Below are positions 61,081 to 64,000 of a stretch of DNA of 64,000 bases, in pieces. The first letter of the stretch is position 1. Every line of letters begins with the position of its first letter. The stretch is from Flammeovirgaceae bacterium. Its GTDB lineage: Bacteria > Bacteroidota > Bacteroidia > Cytophagales > Cyclobacteriaceae. The position numbers were made by a program, and so were the translations under genes. The stretch is taken from contig JAIYCV010000041.1 in NCBI GenBank assembly GCA_027487845.1, positions 62,001 through 126,000 on the forward strand, read 5' to 3'. Under the pieces are notes generated by a model. The model worked only from the letters and a program-made list of their open reading frames with translations, searched no databases and was not told the origin of the DNA.

Positions 61081-64000
61081 ATGATATTTGAAAAAAATGC
61101 AACAAAAGTTACGTTCAGTCTTTTGTTTTTTTTACTGTCCCTTTTAAGTTTTAATTCATTATTTGCGATTTCAACTACCTTTACAGGTGCTGCTGATAAT
61201 AATTGGAATAATTCTAGCAATTGGACTAATGGTGTTCCTGGTTCTTCAGACGATGCTATAATTTTAGCTGGAAATGTGACGATTAGTTCAACTGGAACAA
61301 TTATTGTGCAAAGCCTTCTAGTGCAGTCAGGAGGTGTTGTTTTTCTCTCTGGAACTGGTGGAGTGAATACTTTCACGGTCACAGGAACCACAACCGTTCA
61401 AAGTGGTGGTTTTATCTTTGTAACTACTGTTCATAACTCTTTTGGTGGAACAATTACGATGGATGCGGGTGCGAGTATTCAAATTCAAACTGCTGGGAGG
61501 TTGAATGCGTCTGGTGATGTTATAGTCAACGGGTCTTTGTCTGGCGTGGCCGGGGACTTAAATTTCGGTACACTCACAATCAACGGCAATATGCAACTTG
61601 GTTTAGCTGCTTCGGGGGTCGACATTAGTGGAGGTAGTATTACTATAAATAATAGTGCGTATATAGACTTTAATAATCGCCCGTCAACTACTGTAACTCT
61701 CACAGGCGATTTTAATAACAGCTCTGGGCTCAATGACGGCATTCGAAACACGAACAACGTCACATTTATTGCCAATGCTAGCGGTACTCAGACTTTTACA
61801 GGTGGAGGTTTCTTAACAGAGACTTTTTTTGGTAATCTTACTGTAAATGCCATTTCTACGTTGGAACTTTCAAATTATAATAATGTAACGGGTACACTTA
61901 CCAACAACGGCACTATTTCGTTGCCAAATGCTTCCGCTGTCTTTACTATTGCGTCATCCGCTACGGTGGCTAGGCTGGGTACCGTTAATAGTAATAGCGG
62001 TAATTTTGCCTTTACTAACTTGACGCTGGCCACCACAACACCCGTCACTACTATTAATTTGGCCGGTGGTTCTTTTACAGGAACTTCGTTGATTAAATCG
62101 GGTACTTCAGCAATTAATGTTACTGGGAGTACAGCAATTTCATTGTCATCGTTTACTAACAACGGTGGCACGTTAGATTTAGGAGCTTCTACTGTTACTT
62201 TTAATGGGGTAGCTTCAGCATTAGGGGGCAGCCAATCAACCACCTTTTATGATTTAGTGGTTGGCCCTGGTGCTGCGTTAACCGGTACATCTTCTTTTAC
62301 TATTGCCAATAGTTTTACGAATAGCGGAAACGCTAGTACGTTTTCTTCTGGTACGGCTACTTTTAGTGCCGGTGGCATTGGCATAATAGATGGAGGTAGC
62401 AATGGCACACGCTTTAACAATATGACCATTCAAGATGGGGCAGCCATAAGTATTGCCAATAAAGTGGACCTAGCTGGTGTACTAACCCTGCAAGGCCTGG
62501 CTAGTACTTTTGATGCGGATGGTGCTGCTGGCACTGGGGTATTTACGGTAAAATCTACGAGCCAAACAGCAGGCGGCCAAATTGCAAACTTACCCGCGCC
62601 AGCAAACTTTACGGGAAATCTAGTTATTGAGAGGTATCTTCATTCGGGAGGTGTAAATGGAGATTACCGATACTTATCAGTTCCTATAAACACTGCGATC
62701 ACACCAGTTAATTTAAGTTTGTGGAAGTCAACGTTTGGCGTAACTGGTAATTTTACAGATCCTAGTGACTATGCAGTAACAGATGGTGGTGGAAATTTCG
62801 CATCTATTCAGTCAGTAAACAAAACTACACCATCCGTTAGCACCTACACAGGAACTGCATATTCATTTCTAGCAAATGCGGGCAACCCTGTTTCTTCTGT
62901 TGCATTGTCTGGCACCACCGGCTATGTTGCCTATAATTACGCTAGTTCTCCTGTTACAATATCCTACCCAGGCGAGATTCAGAAGGGTTCGATGTCTATA
63001 CCAATTTCCAGCACTAACTTGAATTTTAACCTAATCCCTAACCCTTATCCAGCAACCATCGATTGGGATAATATCGCTGGCACTGGTCTTACATCTGCGA
63101 TGTATTTACGGAATAGTGGTTCTGTTATTACAACGTACGTGAGGGGAGGAAGCATAACAAATCCTCCAGTAGGCTCATGGCAAGGGGAAATTGCAATAGG
63201 TCAGTGTTTTTGGACTCAGTCAACTGGTGGGTCTAGCTCCCTCTCGCTTGACGAGTCAGCAAAAAATACCGCTAGTAACAATTCGATTTTTGTGCGTGAT
63301 GGGTCAACTAAGCCAAGTGCCGTTCGAGTGCAACTTCTTTCAAAAACTCAGCGCGATGAGGCGATCATTCAATTTGTTGAAAATGCAACTGATCTGAAAG
63401 ATGATAAATTTGATGCTGCAAAGTTTAAAAATGGAATCCTGATCTCACCAATTGGCAGAAATAGCTATCTTAATGTATCAAGCTTCAATACTGAATCAAA
63501 TTTAGACCTTGCTATCAATTCAATTGCGCCTTTGGCAACAAACCTAGCCTCTAAGGCGGTTGGCCTTAAAGTTTCTGATGTTGAAAAGGGCGATTACACA
63601 CTGAATATTTCTACTGAAAACTTTGCACTTGGTTATTCTATAGTGCTAAAAGATAAATTTTTAAATAAGCAGCTTGAATTAAAGAGTTCAATTAGTTACT
63701 CGTTTGCTGTCACTGACAATCCCGAGTCTTTTGGTGATAAAAGATTTGTAATTGATTTTGTACAGGCGATTACAGCAGTTTTGGATGAGCCTGAATCTGG
63801 GTTTCAGATTTATCCTAACCCAGTAGTTAAAGATAAATTAACAATTGTCACTCCTGCTTTGTTAGCCGGCAAGGTTAAGAGTATCTCTGTTCTCGATATG
63901 AGTGGCCGTGCATTGTCAGTTGAAGATCAAATAGATTCTTCGGAAGTTACGTTCGATGTAAGTAGTTACAATCCTGCTGTTTATGTAGTGTCGATAAAAT
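61081..64000 (+). CDS. Large secreted protein with T9SS type A sorting domain (3' end outside window)
   Basis: An open frame of at least 973 codons running to the window edge. It starts MIFEKNATKVTFSLLFFLLS with a signal peptide likely cut near residue 29 (NSLFA). Then comes a repeat-rich beta-strand region of Gly, Thr, Asn and Ser (residues 30-510), opening with WNNSSNWTNGVPG. This is the kind of beta-solenoid or adhesin-like array seen in surface proteins. A mixed domain follows (about 515-890). The last visible residues, from FQIYPNPVVKDKL, are the start of the T9SS C-terminal sorting domain, so most of the protein is present. The function is unknown; export by T9SS is inferred from that domain. 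Confidence 0.88.
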   Translation, partial: MIFEKNATKVTFSLLFFLLSLLSFNSLFAISTTFTGAADNNWNNSSNWTNGVPGSSDDAIILAGNVTISSTGTIIVQSLLVQSGGVVFLSGTGGVNTFTVTGTTTVQSGGFIFVTTVHNSFGGTITMDAGASIQIQTAGRLNASGDVIVNGSLSGVAGDLNFGTLTINGNMQLGLAASGVDISGGSITINNSAYIDFNNRPSTTVTLTGDFNNSSGLNDGIRNTNNVTFIANASGTQTFTGGGFLTETFFGNLTVNAISTLELSNYNNVTGTLTNNGTISLPNASAVFTIASSATVARLGTVNSNSGNFAFTNLTLATTTPVTTINLAGGSFTGTSLIKSGTSAINVTGSTAISLSSFTNNGGTLDLGASTVTFNGVASALGGSQSTTFYDLVVGPGAALTGTSSFTIANSFTNSGNASTFSSGTATFSAGGIGIIDGGSNGTRFNNMTIQDGAAISIANKVDLAGVLTLQGLASTFDADGAAGTGVFTVKSTSQTAGGQIANLPAPANFTGNLVIERYLHSGGVNGDYRYLSVPINTAITPVNLSLWKSTFGVTGNFTDPSDYAVTDGGGNFASIQSVNKTTPSVSTYTGTAYSFLANAGNPVSSVALSGTTGYVAYNYASSPVTISYPGEIQKGSMSIPISSTNLNFNLIPNPYPATIDWDNIAGTGLTSAMYLRNSGSVITTYVRGGSITNPPVGSWQGEIAIGQCFWTQSTGGSSSLSLDESAKNTASNNSIFVRDGSTKPSAVRVQLLSKTQRDEAIIQFVENATDLKDDKFDAAKFKNGILISPIGRNSYLNVSSFNTESNLDLAINSIAPLATNLASKAVGLKVSDVEKGDYTLNISTENFALGYSIVLKDKFLNKQLELKSSISYSFAVTDNPESFGDKRFVIDFVQAITAVLDEPESGFQIYPNPVVKDKLTIVTPALLAGKVKSISVLDMSGRALSVEDQIDSSEVTFDVSSYNPAVYVVSIK

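Noticed and set aside
61065-62429. Series of minus-strand open frames under the T9SS protein
   Set aside because: They mirror the Thr/Gly/Asn-rich repeats of the plus-strand protein; the plus frame has a signal peptide and a sorting domain.
1-64000. CRISPR array, tRNA, rRNA or insertion sequence
   Set aside because: I saw no regularly spaced repeats, no tRNA-like or rRNA-like stretch and no transposase among the readable frames.

Overview
This window is almost entirely a surface-polysaccharide biosynthesis island from an AT-rich Bacteroidota genome. The bacterium is probably a Cytophagales- or Flavobacteriia-like species with gliding-type secretion. Supporting marks are a type IX secretion (T9SS) sorting domain at the right edge, an exosortase of the XrtF type with its partner protein, a UpxY/NusG-like antiterminator at the head of the locus, frequent TTG and GTG starts, and few Shine-Dalgarno-like sites. 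Genus and species cannot be read from this sequence alone. Apart from a truncated minus-strand penicillin-acylase-like gene at the left edge, every gene I accept lies on the plus strand. About 60 genes run tightly packed or overlapping, and only two gaps exceed 300 bp.

Layout: 0.2-1.3 kb holds regulators (UpxY-like, ArsR-like winged helix). 1.5-4.7 kb holds the export pair of a Wza-like lipoprotein and a Wzc-like tyrosine autokinase. 4.7-8.8 kb holds an asparagine-synthetase-like amidotransferase and an FdtA/FdtC/FdtB-type module for a 3-acetamido-3,6-dideoxyhexose. 8.8-12 kb holds a glycosyltransferase and a Wzm/Wzt ABC exporter. 12-24.8 kb holds glycosyltransferases (STELLO-, GT2-, GT4-, GT8-, GT9- and fucosyltransferase-like), methyltransferases and two GDP-mannose-4,6-dehydratase-like enzymes. 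24.9-27.7 kb holds an aminotransferase/epimerase/acetyltransferase module. 27.7-33.4 kb holds more transferases and a second AsnB-like protein. 33.4-39.4 kb holds a module for an amidino-modified 2,3-diacetamido-uronic acid (HisH/HisF paralogues, WbuX/WbpG, and WbpB/D/E homologues). 39.4-50.6 kb holds glycosyltransferases and a Wzy-like polymerase. 50.6-55 kb holds decoration enzymes (SGNH plus MBOAT acyltransferases, a carbamoyltransferase). 55-60.9 kb holds chain-initiation genes (a 4-ketoreductase-like SDR, a WecA/MraY-type and a PglC-type phosphoglycosyltransferase, PglD- and PglE-like enzymes), with the exosortase pair wedged between PglD and PglE. 61 kb to the end holds the start of a large secreted T9SS substrate.

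Inferred working model: sugars are activated and modified in the cytoplasm (deoxy-amino sugars, bacillosamine-like and amidino-uronic acid sugars). Chains start on undecaprenyl phosphate through one or both initiating enzymes, and about 20 glycosyltransferases extend them. Methyl, acyl, carbamoyl and amide groups decorate them. Export goes by the ABC route and/or the Wzy/Wzc/Wza route. Several upstream steps (4,6-dehydratases for the dTDP and UDP sugars, UDP-GlcNAc 6-dehydrogenase, any 2-epimerase, a Wzx flippase) are not visible here, so precursors must come from elsewhere or the locus continues beyond the window.

The most interesting points are a HisF paralogue without its cyclase aspartate, a WbuX/WbpG-like amidotransferase missing most of its expected cysteine ligands, a methyltransferase with CxxS in place of both CxxC pairs, two unrelated initiating transferases that overlap, and an exosortase pair embedded inside a bacillosamine-type gene set.
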